Origin: Clostridia bacterium UC5.1-2E3
Lineage (GTDB): Bacteria; Bacillota; Clostridia; Lachnospirales; Lachnospiraceae
DNA: 64,000 nucleotides
Direction: 5' to 3'
Assembly: GCA_001304875.1 (NCBI GenBank)
Contig: BBZO01000007.1
Span: forward strand, 58,604 to 122,603
The notes below the pieces were generated by a model. The model saw only the letters and a list, made by a program, of their open reading frames with translations. It was not told where the DNA came from and searched no databases. Position 1 is the stretch's first letter, and every line of letters begins with the position of its first letter. Shown in pieces: positions 1-10,157 of this stretch. The translations under genes were made by a program, and so were the position numbers.

Positions 1-1
1 G

Positions 2-344
2 CTCCTGCCGGTGACGGACCTGATGATTACAGATTATTCATCCGTTGTATTTGATTACCTAATATTTAAAAAAACATTTGTATTGTTTGCCCCCGACTTA
101 AAGGAATACCAGGAAAAGCGGGGGTTTTATGTGGAGTATGCTTCGCTGTCACCGTACGTGGCCGTAACGGCGAAGAGCTGGAGCGAACAGTGCATGACGC
201 CTGGGCTCCGGGGAAAGGGAATGGATCGAAGCATGCCGCGCGTTTCACCTCTCTGCCTGTGATGGAAAGGCAACGGAGCGGATTATGAAACGGCTTGGAT
301 TACAGAAGGAAACCATATGTTTAAACGACTCTTTAATGATATAA
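2..344 (+). CDS. CDP-glycerol glycerophosphotransferase-type (TagF-like) polymerase, C-terminal end, partial and frameshifted
   Basis: The gene enters from the left edge. The first residues carry the TagF-family hallmark ITDYSSVVFDY followed by APDLKEYQEKRGFY, which in complete family members lies about 80-100 residues before the C-terminus. The family transfers polyol-phosphate from a CDP-polyol onto a growing teichoic-acid-like chain on the cytoplasmic membrane face. Reading continues through frame changes near 165 and 240: the terminal motif SACDGKATERI appears in a different frame from the DYSS motif and runs to a stop at 342-344, overlapping the start of the next gene. The similarly arranged genes at 15834 and 25131 end with the same ACDGKAT/ACDGNAT signature, supporting the reconstruction. 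Confidence 0.8.
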
Positions 345-1098
345 AAAAATACTTTCACTATTCCGTTGTATCTGCAAAATCCCAGCTGAAAGCGGAGGTG
401 GCAAATTCCTATTTAAACTGGATCTGGTGGGTACTCGATCCCCTCTGCTTTATGCTGATTTATACATTTATTTTCGGATACGTGTTTAACTCCAGCGAGA
501 AATATTTTCCGGTATTTATCTTCATCGGCCTGTCCATGTGGGATTTTTTTAACCGGACAATAACAAACAGCGTAAAAATTGTCAAAAACAATAAAGCAAT
601 CGTGTCAAAAGTTTACCTGCCGAAATATATTCTGATCCTTATAAAGCTCTGGGTAAACGCATTCAAGATGATGATATCCTTTGGAATTGTGGGGATCATG
701 ATGTTTTTTATCATGTGCCGGCTTCCTGTAACATTATATTTTTTGTGCCCATTCTGCTTGTGCTGGGGCTGTTTACTTTTGGATGCGGGACGTTTCTTCT
801 GCATTACGGCGTATATGTGGAGGATCTTGCCAACGTGGTCTCCATTGTCCTGCGCTTTGTCTTTTATCTGACCGGAATTTTTTACAGCGTAGAGAAACGG
901 ATTCCGGGATGGGGCGGGGTGCTGAACCGGTACAATCCGCTGGCATATCTCATTACCTCCATGAGGGAAGCTCTGATTTATGCGCAGACACCGGATCTTG
1001 TCCTGTTAGCGGGATGGATGTTTGTAGGAATTATCCTTTCCCTTGCCGGGATACGTCTCATTTACCGCGAAGAAAACAGCTATGTAAAAGTAATCTGA
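317..1098 (+). CDS. ABC-2 type polysaccharide/teichoic acid exporter permease (TagG/Wzm-like), one frameshift
   Basis: Membrane subunit of an ABC exporter that moves undecaprenyl-linked polymer across the membrane, paired with the ATPase that follows. It has about six hydrophobic segments and the family's amphipathic N-terminus (SQLKAEVANSYLNWIWW). It starts at ATG 317 behind AGAAGGA. The frame breaks at a T6 run near 703-709: the first part ends in FGIVGIMMF and the second resumes with FVPILLVLGLFTFG through to REENSYVKVI at 1098. The intact permease at 27040-27825 is very similar over its entire length, including the identical C-terminal REENSYVKVI, showing that the two pieces are one 260-residue protein. 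Confidence 0.9.
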
Positions 1099-1120
1099 TC
1101 ACTGTCAAAGGAAAATGACC

Positions 1121-1848
1121 ATGAACGAATATGCGATAGAGGTAAAGAATCTCTGCATTCACTATAAAGGCCTCAAATCTTATTACATAAAACAGAGCCT
1201 TCTGAGCCGGAAACGGCAGAAGGCAGAGGTTTTCCAGGCTGTCAAAAATGTCAGTTTTTCCGTGCGCGAAGGAGAGATCCTCGGGCTTGTGGGGAAAAAC
1301 GGAAGCGGGAAATCGACAATCCTGAACGCAGTCGCCGGGATATTCGCCCCCAACTCGGGAACCATTGATCTCCATGGACATTCGGTTTCCCTGCTTTCCA
1401 TCGGGGTCGGGTTCCAGCGGGAGCTGTCGGGCCGGGAAAATATCATCCTGTCCGGAATGCTGCTGGGATTTTCAGAGAAGCAGGTGCGTGAACGCATGGA
1501 GGAGATCATCGAGTTTTCGGAGCTCGGGGAATTTATCGAGGCACCGGTGAGGACGTACTCGAGCGGCATGTACTCGAAACTGGCGTTTTCCATCACCGCA
1601 ATCCTGGAAACAGACATCATGCTGATCGATGAGGTATTAAGCGTCGGGGACGCCAAGTTTAAAAAAAGAGCTACAACAAGATGAAAGAGCTCATCGAGGA
1701 CGAGAACCGGACGGTCATCATCGTATCCCACTCTGCGGAAACAATACGGAAGCTGTGTGACCGCGTGCTCTGGATTGACGCGGGAGAGGTGCGGATGTTT
1801 GGGGAGACGGATGTGGTGATGAAGGAGTATGAGGAGTTTATGAATTAA
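1121..1848 (+). CDS. ABC exporter ATPase for polysaccharide/teichoic acid (TagH/Wzt-like), one frameshift
   Basis: Nucleotide-binding subunit partnering the permease at 317. It shows Walker A GKNGSGKST, the signature RTYSSGMYSKLAF and Walker [14 protein letters not shown], followed after the break by VIIVSHSAET. It is short and lacks the C-terminal carbohydrate-binding domain of long Wzt proteins. ATG 1121 has better spacing to AAAGGA (1107-1112) than ATG 1115. The frame breaks at an A7 run at 1669-1675; the other frame continues as SYNKMKELIEDENR and ends with EEYEEFMN, TAA at 1846-1848, directly abutting the next ATG. The paralogue at 26313-27040 shares most of the sequence. Confidence 0.9.
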
Positions 1849-2685
1849 ATGATAAATGAACTTTCAGATACTGAAATGCAAAAAATCCATAAAATTCTTC
1901 TTGCTATGCTGAAAGATTTTGATGCCATTTGCTCCAGAAATCGCATCAACTATTTTTTGGGGGGAGGCACCCTTCTGGGAGCAATTCGGCATAATGGATT
2001 TATACCGTGGGACGACGATGTTGATCTAATGATGCTTCGTGAGGACTATGAAAAGCTCTGCGCTCTTCCTGCTGAAGCATTTCCTGCCCATTTATTTCTT
2101 CAGACACCGCACACAGACCTGGCATATCATGGAGATATGCCCAAAATACGCTTGCGAAATACAGCTTACAGTACAGAGTTTTCTGAACGGTTTCCAGAAA
2201 TGCAGCAGGGCTTTTTTATAGATATTTTTGTTCATGATAAAACAGGAAGACACCGCTGGACTCAGCGTTTACATATTTTTGTAACGACACTGACCCGCTC
2301 TTTGGTTTTTCACAAGTGGGATAAAACACCTATGCAGTATTATGGAAAACATCGGATAATTTGCAAAATTTTTTCATGTCTGAACCGGATTTTTCCGATG
2401 AAATTCTGGGAATGGATGAGAGAACAATCATACCAGTTTTTTTCAAAAAGTAATTCCCCATATCTTTATGACGGTATGGGACAGCATTTACAGCATGGTG
2501 CGTTTCCGCTTTCCTGGCTTGAAAAATCCATAGCAGTCAAATTTGAAAATTTAACCCTTCCGGCTCCATACAAATATGATGAATATTTAAGATATTCATA
2601 TGGAGATTACATGAAGATTCCAGCGCCACAAGATAGAAAAAGGCATAAAATATCTGCTGTCAATTACGGAATATATGAAAATTAA
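1849..2685 (+). CDS. LicD family phosphotransferase
   Basis: Intact 278-residue LicD-family protein (nucleotidyltransferase fold), the class that moves phosphocholine or another phospho-substituent from a CDP-linked donor onto teichoic acid or capsule. The catalytic region is complete: GGGTLLGAIRHNGF then IPWDDDVDLMM near residues 40-65, with the acidic DDD cluster. The C-terminal LTLPAPYKYDEYLRYSYGDY segment is the usual LicD tail. It starts on the base after the ATPase stop, so translation is probably coupled. With a cytidylyltransferase immediately downstream, it most likely consumes the CDP-compound made by this cluster; the actual substituent cannot be read from sequence. Confidence 0.92.
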   Translation: MINELSDTEMQKIHKILLAMLKDFDAICSRNRINYFLGGGTLLGAIRHNGFIPWDDDVDLMMLREDYEKLCALPAEAFPAHLFLQTPHTDLAYHGDMPKIRLRNTAYSTEFSERFPEMQQGFFIDIFVHDKTGRHRWTQRLHIFVTTLTRSLVFHKWDKTPMQYYGKHRIICKIFSCLNRIFPMKFWEWMREQSYQFFSKSNSPYLYDGMGQHLQHGAFPLSWLEKSIAVKFENLTLPAPYKYDEYLRYSYGDYMKIPAPQDRKRHKISAVNYGIYEN

Positions 2686-2700
2686 AAGGAGTTTTTTCTC

Positions 2701-3404
2701 ATGAATATTTTACTGCTGATGATGGGCGGTTCTGGAACACGTTTCGGCGCTGCTATTCCGAAACAATATGTGACGGTTCATGGCCATCCGATCTTCTATT
2801 ACATAATACGTGAATATTTGAAATGCAGGGAAATTCATGCTGTTGTTTTAGTTTCGCACGAAAACTGGATTTCATATGTGAATGAACAGATGAAAACGCT
2901 CTCTCCAGCCATACCATATCGCATTGTTAGAGGAGGAGCAACACGCTCTGAATCCGTTTTAAATGGGTTAAATGAAGCTGTGACTTTAGGTTCTGAAAAC
3001 GATATTGTCCTAATTCACGATGCCACTCATCCATATGTGGACAGGCCTAATTTAGAAGCTGTCATTGAGGCAGTTAAATTATTTGGAGGCGCTACTCTAG
3101 CGGTTGCCAGTATGATACCGTGTATCAGACAGATGAAGCGGGCGTGATCAAGACTGTATTACCCCGTCAGCAGGTTTTTTCCGGCGCATCGCCGGAAGCG
3201 TTCCATCTTGGAGAGCTTCATTCGATTTATCAAAATGCAGACCGTGATGAACTGGAAAAAATGACATCAGCCGGAGCTCTGGCGCTGGCTCATGGAATTT
3301 CCATGAAAGTTATTCCGACGAATCTTCTCAACCTTAAAATTACTCACTCGGAAGATATGGAATTATTTACACATTTAGCAGACAAATACTTTTTCTCTGA
3401 ATAA
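2701..3404 (+). CDS. IspD/TarI-family cytidylyltransferase, one frameshift
   Basis: Makes a CDP-polyol (TarI: CDP-ribitol) or, in the IspD branch, CDP-methylerythritol. The N-terminal MGGSGTRFGAAIPKQY is the family nucleotide-binding loop, and GGATRSESVLNGL and IHDATHPYV are the expected later motifs. ATG 2701 follows AAAAGGAG. The frame breaks near 3105-3112 (ATLAVAS then YDTVYQTDEAG in another frame); the C-terminal half includes the PRQQVFSGASPEAF substrate loop and ends at 3404. Sitting between LicD and GatZ/GatD-like genes, it is more likely to activate a polyol phosphate for the polymer than to serve isoprenoid synthesis. It differs clearly from the two mutually similar TarI-type enzymes at 28866 and 40416. 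Confidence 0.85.
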
Positions 3405-3421
3405 AAGAAAGAAGGTACAAA

Positions 3422-4751
3422 ATGCAGAATCCAATTAGAGAAATGGTGACAAAGCGACAGCTGGGGATCCATTGTGGTGTTCCTTCGTTTTGCTGTGCAA
3501 ACAAATTAGTAATTGAAGCTGTTTTGGAACAGGCGAAACGTTTTGACGATACTGTATTAATTGAAGCTACTTCCAATCAAGTAAATCAATACGGCGGATA
3601 TACCAATATGCGCCCCAAAGATTTTCGTAATTTTGTATATCAAATTGCGGATAAGATTGAATTTTCCCGTGAAAAATTGTTCTCGGCGGAGATCATCTGG
3701 GGCCTCTTCCCTGGGTAGATCTTCCCGCAGCCGAGGCCATGGAAAAAGCAAAGGAATTAGTTGCTCTTACAGTAGCGTCTGGATACACAAAAATTCATCT
3801 TGATACGAGCATGAAGCTCGGGGATGATCCCATTGATGAGCCTCTCTCTGATGAAATCATAGCAGAGCGAGGGGCTGTACTTTATCAGGCGTGCGAAGCT
3901 GCCTTTCGCGAAAGAGTCAAGAAACACCCTGATGCCGTGCACCCTGTTTTTGTAATCGGAAGTGAAGTCCCTGTTCCCGGCGGTTCCCAGGAAGCGGAGG
4001 ATAGTGTTACAGTAACAAAACCAGAAAATTTTGAGAAAACACTTCTCGCATATAAAAGGAAATTCGCAGAGTTAGGACTTAACGATGCCTGGAACTATAT
4101 TATTGCTGTAGTAGTGCAGCCCGGCGTTGAATTTGGAAATGAAGAAATCCATCACTACAATCGTATGGATTCTCTGCGTCTTTGTGAATGCCTCAAAAAT
4201 ATCCAGATATTGTTTTTGAAGGACATTCTACGGATTATCAGGCTCCGACAAAATTAAAGGAAATGGTTGAAGATGGAATTGCAATTATTAAGGTTGGTCC
4301 GGCGCTTACTTTTTCTCTCCGGGAAGCATTGTTTGCACTTAGCATGATGGAAAAGGAATTAATTTCAAATGAATTGGATCGCGCTAATTTTATCGAAGTT
4401 TTAGAGTATGCTATGGTAAAAAATCCGAAGCATTGGGAGAAATATTATCATGGCGATGAACAGCAGCAGGCACTTGAGCGAAAGTATAGTTTTTCGGACC
4501 GCAGCCGGTATTACATGGCACTTCCAGAGGTAGAAGCTGCTATTAATAAGCTGTTTGATAATTTGAATTCTGTGGAAATACCGCTGAGTATGCTGAGACA
4601 ATATATGCCGCTCCAATATATTAAAGTGCGTGACGGAAAGCTTCCCTGCCGCGCCAGGGAATTAGCAAAAGACAGCATAGTAATGATGGTTGAAGATTAC
4701 AATTATGCGGTGAAGTATAACTATATGATCAGTGGAATCTTTGTCCACTAG
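3422..4751 (+). CDS. GatZ/KbaZ-like D-tagatose-bisphosphate aldolase subunit family protein, two frameshifts
   Basis: Over its entire length the protein follows the GatZ/KbaZ/AgaZ pattern: near the start VLIEATSNQVNQYGGYT and RPKDFRNFVY, then GYTKIHLDTSM, GSEVPVPGG, VVQPGVEFG, GHSTDYQAP, IIKVGPALTFSLREALF and SDRSRYYM. In E. coli GatZ is described as the non-catalytic partner of the class II aldolase GatY that splits tagatose-1,6-bisphosphate. Two frame changes (near 3700 and 4190) divide it into three pieces that overlap neatly; the combined length of about 440 residues matches the family. No GatY-type partner is visible in the window. Its position between a cytidylyltransferase and a GatD-like dehydrogenase suggests a biosynthetic role in making a hexitol phosphate, not galactitol catabolism. 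Confidence 0.88.
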
Positions 4752-4767
4752 AATCTGGAGGAATATT

Positions 4768-5809
4768 ATGAACGCTGCAGTTCTATATGGAAATGAAGAT
4801 ATAAGATATACAAAATGGCCAGATCCCGATCTGCGTCCTGGTTGTGTAAAAATACGAGTGAAGGCGTGCGGAATCTGTGGATCGGATATTCCGCGAGTTT
4901 TAAAGCATGGTGCTCATTTTTATCCGATCGTTTTAGGCCATGAATTTTCCGGGATCGTGGAGGAAACAGCTGAAAATGTCACAAATCTTTCTGTCGGAGA
5001 TCATGTGGCTGGAGTTCCGCTTATTCCCTGCATGAAATGCGACGATTGTATTCGCGGAAATTATTCCCAATGTAAGCATTATAGTTTTATCGGTTCCAGA
5101 GAGCAGGGAGCTTTTGCTGATTACGTTGTGGTTCCCGAAAAAAACGCAGTCAAAGTAGATCCCTCAATCCCTTTTGAACAGGTGGCACTATTTGAGCCAT
5201 GTACCGTAGCGCTTCATGGGGTTAAATTAAGCAACTATCGCGGCGGCGGTACTGTTGCTGTATTGGGCGGCGGTACCATTGGGCTTTTTGCGCTGCAGTG
5301 GGCTAAAATATATGGAGCATCTAAGGTAGTTGTATTCGGAAGAAGCAAAGAACATTTAAAAGTGGCGCAGGCACTTGGCGCTGATGCTGTCGTCAGCACA
5401 TTGGACGAAGATTTATGGAACAGGCGATGGAATCAACAGATCAAAAAGGGTTCAATTATGTTTTGAAACCGCCGGAAGCACTGTCACAATGAAACTGGCT
5501 TTTGATCTGGCTGCGAATCATTCAAATGTATGCTTCATTGGTACTCCAACAAGCGATCTGGTGTTCAGTCCGGCAGAGTGGGAAAAAATGAATCGTAAAG
5601 AATTTCATTTAACGGGATCCTGGATGTCCTGCAGCAGCCCTTTTCCTGGAGAAGAATGGACGGAAACAGCCCATTTCTTTGCAAACGGAGCGCTTAAATA
5701 TATTCCGGAGATGTTTCATGCGGTGTATGGGCTGAGAGATGTCAGGGAGGCATTTAAAGAATTTGAAGGAGAGAATTCCATTAAGGGAAGGATCTTATTG
5801 ACTATATAA
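4768..5809 (+). CDS. Zinc-dependent MDR dehydrogenase, GatD/TarJ-like polyol-phosphate dehydrogenase, frameshifted
   Basis: Medium-chain dehydrogenase: catalytic zinc region CGICGSD, GHEFSGIV, a structural-zinc cysteine cluster (CMKCDDCIRGNYSQC) and a Rossmann motif VLGGGTIGL near residues 165-175. The sequence resembles galactitol-1-phosphate 5-dehydrogenase more than alcohol dehydrogenases; TarJ, which makes ribitol-phosphate, belongs to the same superfamily. ATG 4768 is preceded by CTGGAGG. The frame breaks near 5418 and again at a T4 run near 5459 (FETAGSTVTMKLAF resumes), ending at 5809. In this cluster it plausibly reduces a ketose phosphate to the polyol phosphate used by the cytidylyltransferase at 2701. 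Confidence 0.85.
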
Positions 5810-5833
5810 AATATTCCATGTTGGTAAAATATT

Positions 5834-7076
5834 ATGAATAAAATTGATACAACTAAAAGAAAATTACTCGAAGGTAAATTCATTCAAAGTTTACGAATTA
5901 TAAAACATTATAAACTGCAACGTTTTGCAAAAGTTCCAGATAAATATATCGGCTGGTTTTGTCGAACTTTATGGAGCCACCAAATTGATATTGATTCCGA
6001 AAAAATTGTTTTTTTATCATTTAATAAACAATATACCTGCAATTTAAAATATATTTGCCAAGAAATCATTTCACGTCATCAAGCGTATAAACTTGTATGG
6101 TTGATAGAGCCTCAATCTCCTATCTCGTTTACACCTTTCCCTGCATGTGTTAAATGCGTAAATCTGGGAAGTGTTGAAGGATATAAGGAATTATTGAGTG
6201 CTAAGATAATTATACAGAATGCACATTTATATCAAGAATATAGTTATATTCCTAAAAAAGAGGGCAAATCATAATTCAAACATGGCATGGTGCATTAGGA
6301 ATTAAGAGATTTGACCCTGCACATGATAGCGTCAAAAGCCGTGTGCGAGCCGCCCGGCGTGCTGGAAATATGACAGATTTTTTCTTTTCTAACAGTACAT
6401 TTGAAACACAAGAGGTAGCTCCTGTTTTTTGGAAACAATCTAAAATTATGGAAATCGGACATGCTCGCAATGATATTCTTGTAAATAATAATTTTAATAA
6501 AATTCAAAGTATTAAACAGAGTTTACTTATTCCAGAAAAACCAAGATTGTATTATACGCACCCACTTTCAGAGATGATAAGACAAAAAATCCTTATTCTA
6601 TTAATTATGATACACTCGTCGAAATGTTAGAGAAAAAATTTGGAGGTACATGGCTTGTAATTGTTAAATTTCACTATTCCAATAGAAAGAATGCAAATCA
6701 GATTATTAATGGTAAAAATGTTTTAAATGTTTCAAATTATAATGATATACAAGAATTAATGTTAATTTCTGATATTGGTATAACTGATTACTCCAGTTGG
6801 ATTTTTGATTTTTATTTTAACTGGAAAACCAGCATTTTTATATGCCGAAGACATAGCTAATTATGAAATAGAACGAGGCTTCTATTATCCTTTAAATACC
6901 ACACCATTTTCTATTGCCACAAATAATGATGAATTGATAGCAAATATTATTTCTTTTGATCAAAAGTATATGAGAAAAAAGTAATAGACTTTCTAAAAGA
7001 AAAAGGTTGTGTCGAAAAAGGAATTGCTTCCAAAGCCTCCACCGATTTGATTGGCAAACTTATGGTATCTTCCTAA
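5834..7076 (+). CDS. TagF-like CDP-glycerol glycerophosphotransferase family protein, multiply frameshifted
   Basis: Pieces in several frames give one protein of about 410 residues. In order: KIVFLSFNKQYTCNLKYIC, the acceptor-loop IQTWHGALGIKRFDP (6270-6320), SKIMEIGHARNDIL, VIVKFHYSNRKN, then ISDIGITDYSSWIFDF and ERGFYYPLN, all in the TagF order. The DYSS motif and the WHG motif mark the catalytic domain. At least three frame changes (near 6272, 6600, 6825 and possibly 6980) are needed, more than for most genes here, so real decay is possible. The gene is conspicuously AT-rich compared with the TagF genes at 15834 and 25131. The stop is TAA 7074-7076. Confidence 0.75.
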
Positions 7077-7096
7077 AATTCTCACAGGAGCTTGTT

Positions 7097-9000
7097 ATGA
7101 TAAAAAAAATAATTAAAAAAATTTTAAAGAAATGCTTTTATATTATTTTTAAAACTTTTTCCATCAAAACGTGATTTTTTTATACATGCTGGAAAATATG
7201 TTATACATGAAACACAAAAAATTCTTCCGATTGTACGTTCTTCTAAATCGATACCACAAAGAAAAGAACTTTCAGAATTCTGCATTGAATTAGCCCCATA
7301 TGATATTATTTCCTTCGATATTTTTGATACACTTATTTTTCGTGACTTTCCAGACCCCAAAGTAATATTTGACCTTTGGGGGTGTCATTTTAATTTACAA
7401 TATGCAAGAAAAATGAGAAGTGGAGTTGAAAGAGAACTTCGAAATCAGAAATTTCCAAATGAAATTACTTTGGAGGAAATATACGAAAAACTTTCTGTTG
7501 TTAGTGGTATAGATAAAGAAGATGGTATGCGAGTTGAATGTGAGCTTGAATATGCACATTGTAAAGCTAATCCATATTTTTTAGATCTTTTTAATAAGCT
7601 TAAACAAATGGGTAAGTTAATTATTATTACTTCAGATATGTATTTGCCCAAATCAACCATTGAAGCAATGTTGCATAAATGTGGATTTTCAGAATATCAT
7701 GCTTTATATGTCTCTTCAGATCTGGGCATTACAAAAGCATCGGGGGAGTTATATAGATATATTACTCAGATATATGGAAACAATAAAAGTTATATCCATA
7801 TAGGTGACAACTTGATTTCTGATATGAAAAATGCAAGGGAAGCTGGTTGGAGCAGTTATTATTATATGGATGTGCACAAAATCGGGAAACCTTTTCGTCC
7901 GAATGGAATGTCAAGTTTGGGTGGGGGATTTTATCGCGGTTTAATAAATACATATTTATATAATGGCTGTTCTTTGGAGGACAAATATTATGATTTGGGA
8001 TATACATATTTTGGCATACTTGTATATGGCTATTGCCAATGGCTTAACCAAATTGCCAAGCAAAATTCTGTTTCAAAAATTTTATTTGTATCACGTGATA
8101 TGTATATTATAAAAAATGTATATGAGTCTTTTTTTGGCGATTATCCCAGTGAATATATAACAGCTTCCCGCTTGGCAATCATACGGGCAGATTTTAAAAA
8201 AAAGTTCAGAAATGTTTTTTACATGTATGCGTGATGCATATACTTTTAATCCTAATATAACAATTGAAGAATATTTCACTTTCGATTAACTTTGAGTTTT
8301 TCATTTCCTTTGCTAAAAGAAAGTAATTTACTTCCCAATATGGCTATGAGCCAGATGTTTGTGATATATTAGAGAATATCATATTAGACAAAAAGGATAT
8401 TATATTACAAAACTTAATAACAGACCATTCAGCAGCCATTGAATATTTTTCAAATGTAATACAGGATGTTCCTAACTCATCCTCTGTTCTTTTGGCCGAT
8501 ATGAATGGACGTTGCACAAGTTTAACTGGAATCCAACACATATTAGATGATATAGGAAAAATATACATTTAATTGGTGCTCAAATGTATTCTGCATCTGA
8601 TAAGGGATTTGTAGAGATTAAATTTACTGATGGAACTTTAGAATCATTCCTGTTTTCTTATATAAATAATCGTTCATTTTATAATATATTTAAAAGAAAT
8701 GGAATTAATCGAACTCGGGTAATAGAAGCTATTTTTACCGAACCGACTGGAACGCTTCTTTCTTATGTTCGGGATTTTGAAGGAAATTTTAAACAAGGTC
8801 TTCCGCCAGAACATACTGAAAAATTAGCCATGGTTCATAAAGGAATTTTTGATTTTTGTGCGCAATATTTTCGCAATTTGCACAAATTAATTCCAATAAC
8901 TATCACACCATACGATTCATTTATTCCAATGAATCAAATAATTGATAGAATTCCCAGGGAATTCCCCGAATTACTTAACGATATGACTTTGGGAAATTAA
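7097..9000 (+). CDS. HAD-superfamily hydrolase-like protein of capsule clusters, multiply frameshifted
   Basis: Starts at ATG 7097 after ACAGGAG. The N-terminal third holds a HAD fold: ISFDIFDTLIFRDF supplies the DxD nucleophile motif (about 7310-7345), IITSDMYLP the second motif and IGDNLISDMKNAREAGW the acidic motif near 7800-7850. The remaining 350 residues resemble the large C-terminal region of HAD proteins found next to glycosyltransferases in capsule loci, including FVSRDMYIIK. Frame changes near 7160, 8225, 8340 and 8557 are required; the last is well supported because the sequence resumes as NIHLIGAQMYSASDKGF without a gap. The substrate is unknown; such proteins may combine a phosphatase-like with a transferase-like domain. 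Confidence 0.7.
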
Positions 9001-9137
9001 AAAGTAATCCTTTTTCCCAAAACAAGATAAGAAGAACGCCAGAAATTTGAATTTAGATTATTAGAAATATTTTTACTCGAAAAGTAAAGAGGTTATGATC
9101 TAAAATGTTCTCCAAATTGGGAAATGGAGAAAATCAG

Positions 9138-9190
9138 TTAGGCTGTCCTGCATGTGTGAACAGGACAGCCTAAACATTTTCTTTCTGTTT
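9138..9190 (+). terminator. Rho-independent terminator closing the left cluster
   Basis: A perfect 13-bp stem (9138-9150 with 9161-9173) around a 10-base loop, followed by a T-rich stretch ATTTTCTTTCTGTTTT. It lies between the end of the HAD gene (9000) and the convergent hydrolase gene (stop at 9220), so it may terminate from both sides. Confidence 0.85.
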
Positions 9191-9219
9191 TACGACCTAC
9201 TTTGGGGTGGAGTTTCGCC

Positions 9220-10097
9220 TCACATCCTCCCAAAAAACACCCCCAATCTATCCGCCAACTTCTCCAACCTCACATCCCCATCAAACATAAAATCATTATG
9301 CTTCCCATCAATCACATAAAACGTCTTCTCCCCCTCCACTTTCTCAAAAAACGCTTCCGCCTCCGAGATCGGATGGAGCAGATTATCCTTCCCGTGGCCA
9401 ACAAACACAGGCACCTTCAAATCCTCTATATTCTTCTCCGCATCAAATTCCATCAACGACTGTCCCAGCTCCAGTGAAATCTCCTGTCCATATCCCTTCA
9501 CGGTATACAGATTGTCCTTCACCACGTCCTCCGTATCCGGATCCAGCGGGTAGAAATGGAAGGGATTGTCAAACCTTCGCGTTCCTTCCTTCACCAGGCG
9601 GATCGACTCCGCCTCGATTTCCCGTTTCATCTTCACAAAATCCGTGTAAGAGAACACCTGCGAGAGCCATCTCGCGCCGCAGTAGAAGCCGTTGAGCCTG
9701 CGACCGCTTTCACGCGGCAGTCGAGCTCGGCGGCTCGGGCCACGAGGCCGGCGGCCATTCCCCAGCCCAGGAGGCCGATCCGGTCCGCGTCCACTTCAGC
9801 GAGTGTACCTGCAAATGTCACTGCGTTCCGGATGTCCTCCACCTGCTCGTCCAGCTTGCAGACGCCGGCCGGGCCGCCGTTATCCAGAAAGCCGCGGTAA
9901 TCAAAGCCAAAGCACGCGAAGCCACGTTTGGTAAGCGCTCGCGCAAACAGCGCGGGATAAATCTCGTTGAGCCCCATGTAACCAGAGTTGGGGATGATGC
10001 AGGGCAGCTTCTGCCCCTCCTCATAGTCGTCCGGCAGATAGAGAGCCGCTGCCAGCCGGTAACAGTTACTGTAAAATTCCATTTTTCTTGTAATCAT
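9220..10097 (-). CDS. Alpha/beta hydrolase family protein, one frameshift
   Basis: About 290 residues with the alpha/beta hydrolase layout: an oxyanion-region PNSGYMGLNE, FDYRGFLDNGG, a nucleophile-elbow position GLLGWGMAAG, a late acid segment VPVFVGHGKDNLLHP and a histidine in IDGKHNDFMFDG. The nucleophile position reads G-W-G-M, so the usual serine of GxSxG is glycine here; either the enzyme is not a serine hydrolase or the residue is affected by error. The frame breaks near 9640-9655. It is the last gene of a minus-strand set with IlvD-type dehydratase, carbon-nitrogen hydrolase and transporter, and probably acts on an intermediate of that pathway. Confidence 0.8.
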
Positions 10098-10157
10098 TGT
10101 TCTATCTTCCTTCTATCCTCGTTTTCCATTTTTCAATATATATCCTATTGCATCTCA

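Noticed and set aside
3422..5809. GatZ/GatD-like genes as a galactitol catabolic operon
   Set aside because: No GatY, GatABC PTS or tagatose-6-phosphate kinase is present, while CDP-polyol and LicD/TagF genes surround the pair.
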